From positions 39,047,841 through 39,111,840 of the forward strand of contig JAJEKV010000002.1 in assembly GCA_021234155.1 (NCBI GenBank): a DNA stretch of 64,000 bases. Reading direction: 5' to 3'. Position numbers and translations under genes: made by a program. How positions within the stretch are numbered: position 1 is the stretch's first letter; the number at the start of each line of letters is the position of its first letter. Source of the stretch: Isoetes taiwanensis (Eukaryota > Streptophyta > Lycopodiopsida > Isoetales > Isoetaceae). Below, one piece after another: positions 22,601 through 33,187 of the stretch. The notes under the pieces were generated by a model that did not search any database, was not told where the DNA came from, and was given only the letters and a program-made list of their open reading frames with translations.

Positions 22601-24143
22601 GCATGCATGATCTGAAAAAATTGTATGTTTGATGTGCATCTTCTATTGCAATCTCTCCCTCCCTCCCTCCCTCCCTCCCTCCCTCTCTCTCTCTCTCTCT
22701 CTCATGGTTGCTAATTTTGTAATAAAGGAATTGGTCAAGAGGATTGAATTTTTGGAGGATGTATGCGAACGTAGAGACATTGGTACAAGTCAGAAAAAGA
22801 AGCAGGAAAAAAGAAGCCAGAAGCTACAAGTGGAAAATGAATTGCTGAAAAAGAAAGCAACAATTGGCTGGATATTAGGAGTGTTAACTGGTATTTAATT
22901 CTAGTTCTAACTAAAGCATCTTCTTTCCATGGTAACTTTTCCGAGTTCAAATGCAAATTATTTGTCTTCCAGATATGTTTTTCATTTTTTCCTTTTATTC
23001 TCTCTCCTCCTGTTTTAGAGTTTCAATGAAGTTCATTGCACAAAAGAGAGAAATTTAATGTAACAATTGTATTCTCTAAAAGGGTAGCAAAATGATTAAA
23101 AGTTCCCTTTTCGTCATTACCATCATAAATAATAGAAAAGAGTGGTAAGATGTCATTAAACAACTTTTCTAAACTAAGCTCATAGTTTTGACCATCACCC
23201 ATGAAGCAAGAATATTCCATTATAGTTTCTAATTGCATTTTGCTAAAGTATTCATCCTCAATGTGTACTTTATAAGTTTGTCAAATTTGAGTAAATACTT
23301 TATGAAAAGAAAATATTGAAGTTTAAATTTGAAGGTGGTTGTAAAGTAGAGCATGAATTGCATTTTGGATTTTTTTTTTAAATGCATATAACAACGTGAT
23401 AGGAAATAAAATGCTAGCAGTGCTACTTTCAGATGCCATTTTACAAGCTGAGCCATCTCAACGGGTTGCTTACTTTATGTTCATGGCTCGAAAGGTCCAA
23501 AAAGAACTTGAATCAAGTAGTCCAGATTTAGATGGGACACAAGTGGATTGCAATTACATAGAGCATCAAATAAAAAAGATAATAAGTGATGAAACACCAA
23601 TAGATGTCCAGGTTTGCTTCTATTATATTTGGAGATCCGATAATGAATATACAAGAGAACTTGTGTATCCTTGGGGTCAAGAACTTATCATAATTTTTGT
23701 TTGTAGTTGAAGAGGTCAAAATCACCATCAAGATCCACGTAAGTTTAATCAAGTTGAGCAAACTATGCCGATCAATCAATCACAATTCATAAAATGACTG
23801 GGCAAAGTTGTTTTCACCATTTTGTTGCAGAAGGTCACGATGCTCGTCGGCGCTTGATTCAAGATCATGGAACACATCAAAGCAAGCTCATTATTCAAAG
23901 GACGATTTGGATACAGAGTTTAAGCGGAAACCAAGAAAATGTTGGACGAAATCTAAAGATGACAATGATATAATCGACATGAAAATTGAAAATATGCTTG
24001 ATTGCATTCAATCTAACTTGACCTACCTCATAGATTTAGAGAGAAAGAAGAAATGGAAAGAGGCACAAGTTAAGCACTTAGGGTATTTCCCACAGTTGAA
24101 GTTGCCAAGATCAGCATATTACCTACCAACATGTTCATTTTAG
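19610..24143 (+). CDS. Coiled-coil protein, six exons, 5' end uncertain
   Basis: I read six exons: 19610-19678, 20729-21073, 22728-22890, 23403-23611, 23707-23738 and 23831-24143. All have AG/GT borders and the phases match at each join, giving 376 codons and a TAG. The protein starts with a Ser/Pro-rich stretch (HGPSPEQSGVFEELYAE), then a long heptad-rich coil (about residues 35-190: LKKEIIDLHEKENSELLDYL, ELELALAQKEEMLLKEQ, LVKRIEFLEDVCERR), then a predicted globular helical part (LAVLLSDAILQAEPSQRVAY, ARKVQKELESSSP, KKIISDETPID), an RS/KR-rich patch and a basic C-terminus. I do not recognise the family; a cytoskeletal or chromosome-associated scaffold is a guess. A LINE-B fragment lies in the first intron. 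Confidence 0.75.
20093..20575 (-). mobile_element. LINE-B fragment in an intron, antisense to the gene
   Basis: The minus-strand copy ends with (TTCTA)n at 20093-20117 and the LINE-B 3' signature. Upstream, codons 20564-20286 include IRTQVIASKASTG and VIEDESHTLLSCPAF, the histidine/cysteine end of the element's C-terminal zinc knuckle with the leading cysteines partly lost. It is 5'-truncated. It lies between exons 19610-19678 and 20729-21073, so it should be spliced out. Confidence 0.88.
22655..22703 (+). repeat. (CCCT)n(CT)n microsatellite in an intron
   Basis: About seven CCCT units followed by about nine CT units end 24 bases before the acceptor of the exon at 22728. The pyrimidine run could serve as an unusually long polypyrimidine tract for that splice site. 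Confidence 0.95.
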
Positions 24144-25209
24144 AACAAGTTATATATATGATCAAGGTTGGAGATTGAAGGGATGCCTATACTTTTCTTT
24201 AATGTCATTCTCAAAGATGGACTTTCAAATTGCATGGCATGATTCAAATTAGGCTTTGCATTCTTAGACCAGAATCACACTAGTGTCCAAACCCAAATTG
24301 TGCAGAGGCTAATAATAACTTGCCATGTCGATAACATAAGCACACAATGTATCATACCATGCTGCTTAAAGTATGACATGGCTTTTGGCATGTCAGAGGT
24401 GTCACAAGTGGGCTCTCTGCTACAACACCTTGCATTCAGTAAAGACATGTAAACTATTTCTATCTGATCTGCTGAAACCATTTGAAAAATGCACATTCTC
24501 CCACGATCTCTACTTCTTTGCTCTACCTGATATTATAGATACATGAATCTCGATAAAATTTGTGTCAGCATTTGTTCTAGGGGCGATACCTATGGCTTCC
24601 AAATATAACAAAAAAAAAGATCAAAGCTACTTCAAAACCTGCTCGGGCCTGTGGTTAAGGGAGGTCAACCTCTTTCTCTTGAGGTCATGTAAAATAATCC
24701 TCTCGGTATAACCTCTTTTCAGAGGAGGACATAGCCATATTAACACGTTTGTTCATCAAACTTTTGTTCGAATGTTCAATTGTGTGTAAGAAGTGGAGAT
24801 ACATGATACTCTTTTTCGAGACTTTTCACAAACTATTGTTTCATTATTATCATACTCCATGGATTATTAGGGGCACACACGCGTCGTCCTGCATTTGTTG
24901 ATTTGATTGTAGGTTGGATTGTATAAGGTGCACAAGAATGTGTGTCTTTGGGGTTGGGATTGTTGCATATGTAGAAGGATATACCTGGCCCCTTCTATGG
25001 TCTTAGACGTTTGGTAATGGAAGTCTAATCATATGGTGAGTACTTTATTTTAGCCACCTGCCCATCCACAATGAAGTAAAGGCACTTGATTCCACACTAA
25101 GTTATGGAAGAAGGCCAACTCCTTAGACCTCAATGGTGTTCTCCATGACCAATTTATTGGTTCTTGTCTTCCATTTAAACTTTGCTTCATATAGGATCTA
25201 CTATACTCG
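24144..25209. other. 3' flank of the coiled-coil gene; no other gene seen
   Basis: Contains the untranslated 3' part of the upstream gene, but I cannot place a poly(A) signal with confidence. Open frames are short and unremarkable. Confidence 0.5.
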
Positions 25210-26226
25210 TGTTGCACATGATTTTAAAGAAGAGGAGTTTGCTGAATATGATTAAGTATTGCCCTTTCCATACCAGATCCTACTCCAGGAGACAGGTTTT
25301 CTACCCCTTCAACGGGTTGCATTGGAACGTCATATCATTTACTTCTAGAAGGTGGTCGCTATGAGGGATACATGTTTGCCCAACCTTGCTTTGGCCATGG
25401 CGATGGGTCCCCAACGCCTGAAAGCCTGCTGGAAGGACAAGCAAGCTCAGTGGTTCTCACGCTGGGGTGTACAGGCAAACATATGCGTATATGTAAGGAC
25501 AAAGAAAGATCATAAAGCCCTTAAGCTGTACCTAGATGCTACTTTCCTTCGCAAGGCTCTGGGATATAGATGCTCTGACGCCCGTTAAGCTGGCACACTA
25601 TCAGCAGCAAGTCAATCCTAGGCTCACGAGAGGCCCACACCAGTACTTGTACACCCAGTTGCCCATGAAGAAGCGCAGACTTATAGCTTCCATTCGCACG
25701 GGTGCACATCGCCTCCGCATTGAGACAGGACGTTGGGCCCGAGAAGCACGAGAGCAAAGGCTTTGCCAGTGTTGCCACCAGGGCGCCATTGAGGATGAAT
25801 GTCATGCCCTCCAGATCTGCCCAGCGTTTGCCCATATCTGAGAGCGGTATGTTCGGTTACTAGTGCATGGCCAATCGTTGCATGAGTTATTGAATACGAC
25901 GTCAGTGGGTTTGCTGGGGTCATACCTCCAGGAGGTTATGGATGCACGGACTCAGTTGTGTCCTCGGGGATGGTATTGAACTATCCTATACAATTGTACA
26001 GCGTGCCAGCATACTTATTACTGCTAAGGTTTTTCCCTCGAAAACCCTTCGGGGCGGGGGTTTTTTAATCTTGTCAGTAATACGCTTGCTGCTCTCTTTT
26101 TGTTTGGGTCCCATAGGCCAATTGGTCTCCGTGGACGCTAAAAAACCTATTCTATTCTATTCTATTCTATTCTATTCTATTCTATTCTATTCTATTCTAT
26201 TCTATTCTATTCTATTCTATTCCATT
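25210..26226 (+). mobile_element. LINE-B, 5'-truncated, with long (TTCTA)n tail
   Basis: The translation reads PYQILLQETGFLPLQRVALE, a TAG, then MGPQRLKACWKDKQAQWFSR, and in the next frame KKRRLIASIRTGAHRLRIE and CQCCHQGAIEDECHALQIC. This matches the C-terminal quarter of ORF2 in the longest LINE-B copy (39960-40570) with a CC-H-C zinc knuckle. A stop lies near 25345 and a frameshift near 25560. The 3' leader ends GTCTCCGTGGACGCTAAAAA followed by about fifteen TTCTA units (26147-26226). Dead copy. Confidence 0.92.
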
Positions 26227-26639
26227 CCTTTGACATAGTATCCCAACTCTAAGCATGGTCTCATAGCAATTGAAATTGAGTATACCAACAGTTTTGAGTA
26301 TATTGTGCTATATATTCTAAACAGCATGCGTCATAGACTATATAACTCTTCAGATCCATCGATCTGATGGCTCAGAACGTATGTTAGAGCCTCTGCGCAT
26401 CTCTCCTTTCGATTGCAGTCATTTAATATTGCGGTGCCTATGATATTAACATATGAAATACAATTGCGCCTGAAATTTTGGAATATGAAATATGGGGATT
26501 TGAACCTCCACGAAAATAAATCAATATTCTGATAAGTGCTTTGACCAATACAACCAACAAGCTACATGATTAATTTTTTCTTCTTTTTGTTTAAAACCGT
26601 TCACAACCACCCCAATTCTGGGTCTATAGCAGGGAGCAA

Positions 26640-27475
26640 CACTAAAAAAAAGACTACATGTCGTTGTTCAAAAAAATCTACATGTAGTTATGTGGAGGTG
26701 TAGTTTATAAAGGAGACGATGTAGGTTTTTTTTAGGGGCTATATTTTTTATTTTTAGAAGGTGTGGTCTTTTTTTGAGGTGTGGTTTTTTTTTTTAAGCG
26801 AAGTGTAGGTTTTTTTTAAAGAAAATGTTGTTTTTAAGAAGGTGTTGTTTTTTGAGGTGTGGTTTATAACTAGATGTAGTTTTTAAGTAGCTTTTTTTTT
26901 TAAGGAAGTATAGTTTTTTGAGGTGTGGTTTATAAGCAGGAGTAGTTTTTAAGTAGCTGTTTTGTAAGGAAGTATGGGTTTTTGAAGTAGTGTGAATTCT
27001 TAAGTTGAGGTGTTGTTTTTTGGTGTCGTTTATAAGTGTGTGTAGTTTTTAAGTAGTTGTTTTTGAAAGAAGTATGGTTTTTGAGGTGTGGTTTATCAGT
27101 GGGTGTAGTTTTTAAGTGGTTGTTTTTTAATAACTATGGTTTTCTGAAGTATAACTAGGTGTAGTTTTTAGGAAGCTATTACTTAAGGAAGTATTGTTTT
27201 TTTGAGGTGTCGTTTATATAACTAGGTGTAGTTTTTAAGTAGCTATTTTTTTAAGAAAGTATGGTTTTTTTAAGGTGTGGTTTATAAGTAGACGTAGTTT
27301 TTAAGTGGTTGCTTTTAAGGAAGTATGGTGTTTTTGAAGTGCTGTGGTTTATAATTGGGTGTAGTTTTTAGGTAGTAATTTCTTAAGGAAGTATGGTTTC
27401 TTTTGAGGTGTGATTTATAACTAGGTGTAGTTTCTAAGTAGTTGTTTTTTTAAGGAAGTATGGTTTTTTGAGGCT
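26640..27475. repeat. Degenerate T/G-rich minisatellite
   Basis: Roughly a dozen diverged units of about 60-70 bp share GTAGTTTTTAAGTAG, TTAAGGAAGTATGG and TTTTGAGGTGTGGTTTATAA. The plus strand is nearly devoid of C. No coding potential. Confidence 0.88.
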
Positions 27476-27757
27476 CAACATGCCAAGGTGGCTCAAACAT
27501 GCCACATAACATGTCATCTCAAGCATTAATGACCGAAAAATGCCCTTTCTAATGGAATGTTTTTCTTAATTAATTTCACATGCTATTTTTTATGGTTCGA
27601 ATGTTATGCGCCTAGAATCCACACGGGGCCATAACATATCAAGGTGGCTCAAACATGCCTCGTGGGCTCTAACATGCCAAGATGGCTCAAACATGCCATC
27701 TAGGCTCTCACACTCCCTCGGAGTCCCTCCCTCCCTCCCTCCCTCCCTCTCTCTCTT
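27475..27757. repeat. CTCAAACATGCC short repeats and a (CCCT)n(CT)n run, left side
   Basis: The 12-mer CTCAAACATGCC, or the variant CTCTAACATGCC, recurs at irregular spacing between 27475 and 27712, followed by a CCCT/CT microsatellite to 27757. The same 12-mer forms a denser array at 31640-32075, so these short repeats bracket the unclassified block between them. Confidence 0.85.
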
Positions 27758-27779
27758 TTTGTATGTGTGATTGGATCTG

Positions 27780-28400
27780 ATAAAAGCGTTGGCATCTTAC
27801 CCATGTCAAACAAGGACAGGACTTTGTGCGGCTGCCTCACCAAAGGGAAGAGGCTAGACCCCAGGAGATGGATCCCCAAAAGGTTGTCAAGACAGCCTTT
27901 CCTGACAGTGCTCCTCCGAGAGGCCGTATGCCAATGCGCCCTCTCTCAAACGTTGATTTCCCTATCCAACTATTGAATCCTCCATTCAAGGACCCTGCTT
28001 TAAGCATGTTAAAAAAAAATCAAGATTGGTCCAGGAGAACTTATTAAACTGCGAAGCGTCTTGTGGCGACAGTGTAGAAACCCAAGTGCTTCATCATTCG
28101 GGCAGTATAGAGGCTCTGGAATGGCAATTTGACTTTGCCATAACATCTGAAATGGTAAAAGTATCCTAGAGACAAAGTTACATGATCAGTTTTGGCAACG
28201 AAAGAAATATGGACATTATGCATGGCATGAGCAAACTTGGCGCTTCTTGGAGAAGGGATGGCCCTTTGCCCATGAAACTTGGTCCTCGGGGTAATGTCAA
28301 TGTTCTGAGTCCATTGGCAGAGCCATTTCACAGTTTCAGAGTACAGGAGTTGCTCGTCCGTTGCCACAAGTTATCTATAAAAAGGACCACATTTTGGCCT
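27780..28400 (+). repeat. Unclassified repeat R, copy 1 (direct), coding-like
   Basis: Open pieces read MDPQKVVKTAFPDSAPP and LLNPPFKDPALSMLKKNQDW, then stops. The nucleotide sequence continues through TGGCAATTTGACT, CATCTGAAATGGT and GCGCTTCTTGGAGAAGGG to GAGTCCATTGGCAGAGCC. Copy 3 (31351-30587, opposite strand) carries the same blocks in the same order. The shared phrases suggest an old protein-coding region, but I know no family for it. Confidence 0.7.
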
Positions 28401-28452
28401 CCAAAATGTAAATCCTATGTTGTTAAGTTCTTGAAGGGTTTACATTTTGGAG
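28397..28452. repeat. Hairpin H1 (56 nt)
   Basis: CCTCCAAAATGTAAATCC is followed after 20 nt by GGGTTTACATTTTGGAGG, an 18 bp near-perfect stem. It is the best-preserved of five related hairpins. Confidence 0.9.
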
Positions 28453-28559
28453 GTCGAGTTTTGGTCTTTTACACTTGGGATACATGCTTTGATATGGATA
28501 TGGTGTGTTAGAACCTCCAGGGTGCTTAAGGCAACCAATCTTTGTGCAAAATTTGCAAA

Positions 28560-28995
28560 ATAGCATCTATTACATTAGGATCCCTAAAGCAAAATGAGGT
28601 GGTTCCACTCAGATCCAAATGTCTCGAGCTGTGCTGATCATTTTCAAATGATTTTTGGAGGAGAAATCAGAGAAAAGTTGTGATGAGATGTGGGAAAAAA
28701 ATTGGCTCAATTTGGATATGAGATGACTGAGAAAGTTGGGTTCAAAGTTGAAACAAAAATTTGACAGTGCACTTCCCTGAGACAAAACAAGGTCTACACA
28801 CTCAAATGATGATAACTCAGGTTTTGCTCAATAGTTTTGGATTATTTTTGAAATAAATATCGGGAATAAATTGTAGGAACATGTGGGAAAAAGCTTGGTC
28901 TGATTTGGAATTGAGACGATGGAAAAACGAGTTCAAAGTGGATCACAAATTTTTTCAGTGAACTGTCACATGAAAACAGCAAGCCACATACAGAT
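28560..28995. repeat. Two diverged tandem units of about 190 bp
   Basis: Both units carry ATGTGGGAAAAA, a TTGG(A/T)AT(A/T)TGAGA(T/C)GA block and GTTCAAAGT in the same order, first at about 28620-28800 and then at about 28810-28990. They are part of the unclassified block. Confidence 0.6.
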
Positions 28996-29269
28996 TCAGA
29001 TATACAACAAATAGGGCATCTAATTTAAAATGTGGCATGCTTGATTTTTGATCTATCCTCCTCCCAATCTATAGAATTCATTAGCAGTTTTTGCAGTAAC
29101 AATGATGTTTGAGACAATTCGGGATGACCGGTACATCAAACTCCATTTTCCAGGTGGCCATAGCTCTGCATGCATATTTAGAGATGGTGCACCAAATTAT
29201 CCATGCAAACGACGATGTCTTGGCCTTCGAAATGTGTTATTCCACAGGCACCACCTGGATCAATTGACT

Positions 29270-29540
29270 ACGAGTGTGTGTGTTAGACATCAGCTCTTTT
29301 GGCGCTTCTTAGAGAAGGGATGGTTTTCTGCCCACAGAACTTCATCCCTAGGATAATGTTGATGTTATGAGTCCATTGGCAGAGCCAATTCATAGTTCCG
29401 AAGATGGAAAATTGCTCATCTGTCGCGTCGACCTTTAGGAGAGGACTTTTGGGGAAAGCTGCTGCTAGGGGATTTTAGGGGTCCTTCTTTTGGCCTCAAG
29501 ACCCTTCCTCTACATGATGATATGTTGCAAGATCTTAGTC
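29270..29540 (+). repeat. Repeat R, copy 2 (partial)
   Basis: Carries TTTTGGCGCTTCTTAGAGAA, ATGAGTCCATTGGCAGAGCC and a GGAGAGGACTTTTGG block in the order seen in copies 1 and 3. The frame reads HQLFWRFLEKGWF near its left end. Confidence 0.65.
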
Positions 29541-29559
29541 AAATTTGACTAGAGCAAAA

Positions 29560-29616
29560 CCTCCAAAACGTAAATCTTGTGAGTAGCTAGGTTCTTGAAG
29601 GATTTACATTTTGAAG
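29560..29616. repeat. Hairpin H2 (57 nt)
   Basis: CCTCCAAAACGTAAATC pairs with GATTTACATTTTGAAG across a loop that contains CTAGGTTCTTGAAG. Same family as H1, with a few mismatches. Confidence 0.85.
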
Positions 29617-29884
29617 CTCGAGTTTTTGACGCCTGAATGGAGGACCTAGCTAGGATATCGCAATTGGAAATACAGAGCAATGAGAACTGACATAATTAAT
29701 TTTGGATTTGTCCTCCACCCGATTTGTCATTTAGAATTCAATAGTAGTTTTTACGGTACGTATAACGTTCGGGATAATTCGGGATGGCCGGTAGATATAA
29801 ATTCCATTTTTTCAGTGGTTATGTCTCTGCATACATGTCTAAAAATGGTGCACCAAGTCATCCATGCAAACGACCACGTCTCAG

Positions 29885-29942
29885 CCTCCGAAACGTAAAC
29901 CTTGCGAGTTACTAGGTTCTCAAAGGGTTTACGTTTTGAAGC
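29885..29942. repeat. Hairpin H3 (58 nt)
   Basis: CCTCCGAAACGTAAACC pairs with GGGTTTACGTTTTGAAG. The loop includes GAGTTACTAGGTTCT. Compared with H1, the pair at the tenth position has changed on both arms (T-A to C-G). Confidence 0.88.
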
Positions 29943-30190
29943 TCGGGTTTTCATCGCTTGAACCAAGGAGCTGGTTGAGAAGTCTCAATTGAAAATGCGC
30001 AGCAAAGAGAACCGATAGAATTAATTTTGGATTTATCCTCCTTCCCATCTGCCATTTCGTCGTAGCAAAATTGTTTGGGACAATTTGGGCTGGCCAGTAG
30101 ATCCAAACACTATTTTTTCAGTGGCCATGTCTCTGCTTGCACGTCTAGAGATGGTGCACCAAGTTATCCATGTAAACGACAACGTCTCTA

Positions 30191-30248
30191 CCTCTAAAAC
30201 CTAAACCCTATGAGTTACTAGGTTCTTGTAGGGTCTACGTTTTGGAGG
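30191..30248. repeat. Hairpin H4 (58 nt)
   Basis: CCTCTAAAACCTAAACCC pairs imperfectly with GGGTCTACGTTTTGGAGG, with the same loop as H3. More diverged. Confidence 0.8.
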
Positions 30249-30517
30249 ACAAAACATGGTCATTTTCATGGATAACTTGGCACACCTTCTCTAAACATGC
30301 ACAAAGAGCCATGGCAATTGAAAATATGAAGTTTGGATCTATTAGCCATCTAGAATAATTCTAAACAATATCTTGCTACTGTAAAAGCGGCTCTTCGCTT
30401 CTAATTGCTACATCAGGAGGAGGATAAATTCAAATACCATTCTGTCAAGTCTCATCACTTTCCATTTACAATTGCAACTTCATGGCCATGTCCCAAGTGC
30501 AAACGACCAAAACTCGA

Positions 30518-30575
30518 CCTCCAAAACCTAAACCCTTTAAGAACCTAGCAACCTACAGGGTTTATGTTTTAGAGG
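30518..30575. repeat. Hairpin H5 (58 nt), inverted
   Basis: CCTCCAAAACCTAAACCC pairs with GGGTTTATGTTTTAGAGG. The loop reads AAGAACCTAGCAACC, the reverse complement of the H3/H4 loop, so this copy is turned round, in line with the inversion of the surrounding repeat. Confidence 0.85.
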
Positions 30576-30586
30576 TCATATCTTAG

Positions 30587-31351
30587 TCAAATTCGACTAG
30601 GATCTTGCACCGTATAATCAAATAGTGGGAGGGTGTTGACGGCAGAAGAAGGATCCTTAAAACCTCCCAGAAGCAACTTGCCCACTCCGACTCCGGTCCT
30701 CTCCCGAAGGCTCTGGTGATGGGCGGGCAGCTCCCCCACTTCTGAACTATTAACGGGCTCTGCCAATGGACTCAAAATGTTGACATTACCATGGAACCAA
30801 CTTTCCTGGGCAAAAGACCACCCCTTCTCCAAGAAGTGCAAAAAGAGCTCATGTCTAAGACACTCGTAGTGAATTTGCGTAGGAGGTTCTTGCGGAATAC
30901 TACCGGTTTGGCTTCTTTTTTAGGCAAAACTGGCCGTGTAACTTGGTTCCCAGGGTAATTTCACCATTTCAGATGATGTGACGTAGTCAAATTGCCATTT
31001 CGAATCCTCCCTACTACCCGAACGACAAAACACTTGGGTTTTTACACGGTCGCCCACATGACGCTTTGACGCTAAGTAAGTTCCCCCGGACCGATCTTGG
31101 ATTTTTTTGGAAATTCTCGAAGCAGGGTCCTTGACTGGAGGATTCAACAGTCGGATAGGGAACCGAGCTCCAGGAGACTGGGAATTAGCGTATGGCCCTC
31201 CGGAGGAGCAATGCCAGGAAGGCTGCTTGGGAACTTCTTTGGGGTCTGTCTCCTAGAATTTGGGAAAGGGTGCCAGCTCAACTGCCCAACAACAGGCTGC
31301 CCAGATAGGGATAGGTGTTCTGGCACCCTTGCCTACGTCAAATTCGATTAG
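30587..31351 (-). repeat. Repeat R, copy 3 (inverted), longest open frames
   Basis: On the minus strand 31147-30920 is open: MNPPVKDPASRISKKIQD, KTQVFCRSGSREDSKWQF and YVTSSEMVKLPWEPSY. A further stretch, 30841-30587, reads MHFLEKGWSFAQESWFHG, ILSPLAEPVNSSEVGEL and LRERTGVGVGKLLLGGF. Copy 1 shares the first part and all copies share the second. No catalytic or binding motif that I know is present; it may be a host-derived or transposon-derived protein of unknown class. Confidence 0.65.
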
Positions 31352-31640
31352 GATCTTGCACCATTTCTTCACGTAAAGGGAGGGTGTTGATGCCAGAAGA
31401 CGGATCCTTAAAACTCCTCGGAAGCAGCTTGCCCCAAGAATTCTCTCATGAAGGCCCTGGCGATGAAGGGCAACTCCCCCACCCTGGACTGTGAACTAGC
31501 TCTTCCAATTGACTCAAAACGTCGACATTACTCTGGGGACCAAGTTTCGTGGGCAGGAGACCACCCCTTCACCAAGAAGCGCCAAAAGGGCTTATGGCCA
31601 ATACGCTCATAGTCAATTGGCCTAGGTAATGCCTAGTCGT
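31345..31640 (-). repeat. Repeat R, copy 4 (inverted, partial)
   Basis: The minus strand reads FWRFLVKGWSPAHETWSPE before a stop, then the GAGGAGTTTTAAGGATCC block and a GTGCAAGATCC block shared with copy 3. It stands directly downstream of copy 3 in plus-strand coordinates and in the same orientation. Confidence 0.65.
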
Positions 31641-32075
31641 CTTACCTTGTCGGCTCTAGGCTCAAACATGCCTTTAGGCTCAAACATACAACCCCTAGGC
31701 TCGAACATGGCACCTTGGCTCAAACAAGACACGTGACTCAAACATGCCACATAGATTTAAACATGCTACCTTGGCTCAAACATGCTACATAGTCTCAAAC
31801 ATGCCACCTTAGCTCAAACATACCACCTTGCTCAAACATGACGCGTGGCTCAAACTGGTCACGTAGCCCAAACATGCCACTTTAGCTCAAACATGCCACA
31901 TAATATCAAACATGCCACTAGGCTCAAAACATGACACGTAGCTCAAGCATGCCACTAGGTCATAAAGACGCTCTTTCAAATGATTTTTTTTTTGAAAGGA
32001 TGAGATTAATTTCGTTGTGTCCCTAGGTTCAAGCATACCCCTAGGCTCAAACATGCCCCTAAGCTTGAACATGCC
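31640..32075. repeat. CTCAAACATGCC array, right side
   Basis: About two dozen irregular 16-25 bp units built on GGCTCAAACATGCCAC or variants (TAGGCTCAAACATGCC, GGCTCAAACATGACACG). Shares its core with 27475-27712. Confidence 0.9.
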
Positions 32076-32430
32076 GGCATTTCTATAGTTTGTATACAAA
32101 ATTCGGCAATACTCATAAGCTTATATGCAAAATCTGGTTGAGCATGACATACACTAGAAAATTATCTCGATAGAGGTACTGGAAAATTTGAAACAGCCAC
32201 TCCAATCATAAAAATGCATGATTTATTTGTTTTAAGAATGAAATATGCTCCCGTATGAAATATAACCTTATTTATTTGTTTTTAAGAATGAAATATGATC
32301 TCATATGTAATATAACCCGAGTCTGAATGGGGTCATCATGGATGCCCCATAAAAAAGGGGCATCATGATATGGGAGCATGGGATGACGTAACGGTGGCCA
32401 ATATATATGGCGCTCAATGTTTATATCGTC
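32076..32430. other. Unassigned spacer
   Basis: AT-rich, with the phrase TTATTTGTTTTAAGAATGAAA occurring twice (about 32221 and 32272). No gene seen. Confidence 0.5.
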
Positions 32431-33180
32431 TTTAGCGAAAAAAAATGTAGAGCTTTGTCAAGGGTGAAAGTTAAAAGAAGACGCTTTATTGCCTCTGTGA
32501 GAGATTTCAGGGCTGATATTATAATGATCCAGGAGCATAGACTCCCCAAATTTGAGTCAGCTAATTTGGGGGAATGGATTAGACCTGGTATGGCCTCCTG
32601 CTATATTCCTGCAGATGGAACCAAAGGAGGGATTCCTACCTTTTGGTACAATCAGAAACTCATAAATACTTACATTAGCCCTTCCAATAGATGGCTGTGT
32701 GTTACCCTTTGTATTAAAGATTGTCAAGTGGCTTTCATAAACATCTATGCTTCTACTGATCCTTATGAGAGAGAGCCAATGTGGGCTGAGATCAACAATT
32801 GGATGAGTCAGCAACAGAAGATTGAGAATTGGATAATTACAGGTGATTTCAATAATACTCCTCACTGTGACATGAAACTTGGCAACAAAATTAATATGTC
32901 TAAGAATGAGAGGTATTCTTGGGAGAATTGGCTAACTAATCAAGACTGATTTATATCCCTTCCTCAAATACCAAATTTTCCTAGAGCAATAAGAGAAAAG
33001 GGGATCAAAGAACCTTTTGTATGTTAGATAGATTCTATATTCATAATTCTGCTGCCTGGTTGGATAACTGCTTAGTCACAGGGGATATTGCCAGCACAAT
33101 TCTGATCACCAGCCTCATTTTCTGGATACCAAAAATCTGCTTCCTGGACCCAAAGGGAAGAATACCCCCTTCAAATTTAA
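32431..33180 (+). pseudogene. LINE C endonuclease
   Basis: Reads ADIIMIQEHRLPKFES, DGTKGGIPTFWYNQK, AFINIYASTD and ITGDFNNTPHCD, which covers three of the catalytic blocks of the endonuclease. A stop (TGA near 32947) interrupts the frame. The C-terminal part continues in other frames (LDRFYIHNSAAWLDN, then SDHQPHFLD-like sequence near 33100). Confidence 0.85.
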
Positions 33181-33187
33181 TACCTCC

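Larger units (their letters stand above)
29020..30510. repeat. Diverged tandem array with a period near 310-330 bp, containing hairpins
   Basis: Units share TTTTGGATTTATCCTCC, GACAATTCGGGATGGCCGG, TTTTCAGTGGCCATGTCTCT, GGTGCACCAAGTTATCCATG and a 58 bp hairpin. Units lie near 29020-29240, 29660-29960, 29980-30260 and, inverted, 30300-30580. A copy of repeat R (about 29270-29540) separates the first two. Confidence 0.75.

Noticed and set aside
27475-32075. CRISPR-like array
   Set aside because: Spacing and units are irregular, spacers are not unique, and the context is a plant nuclear genome.
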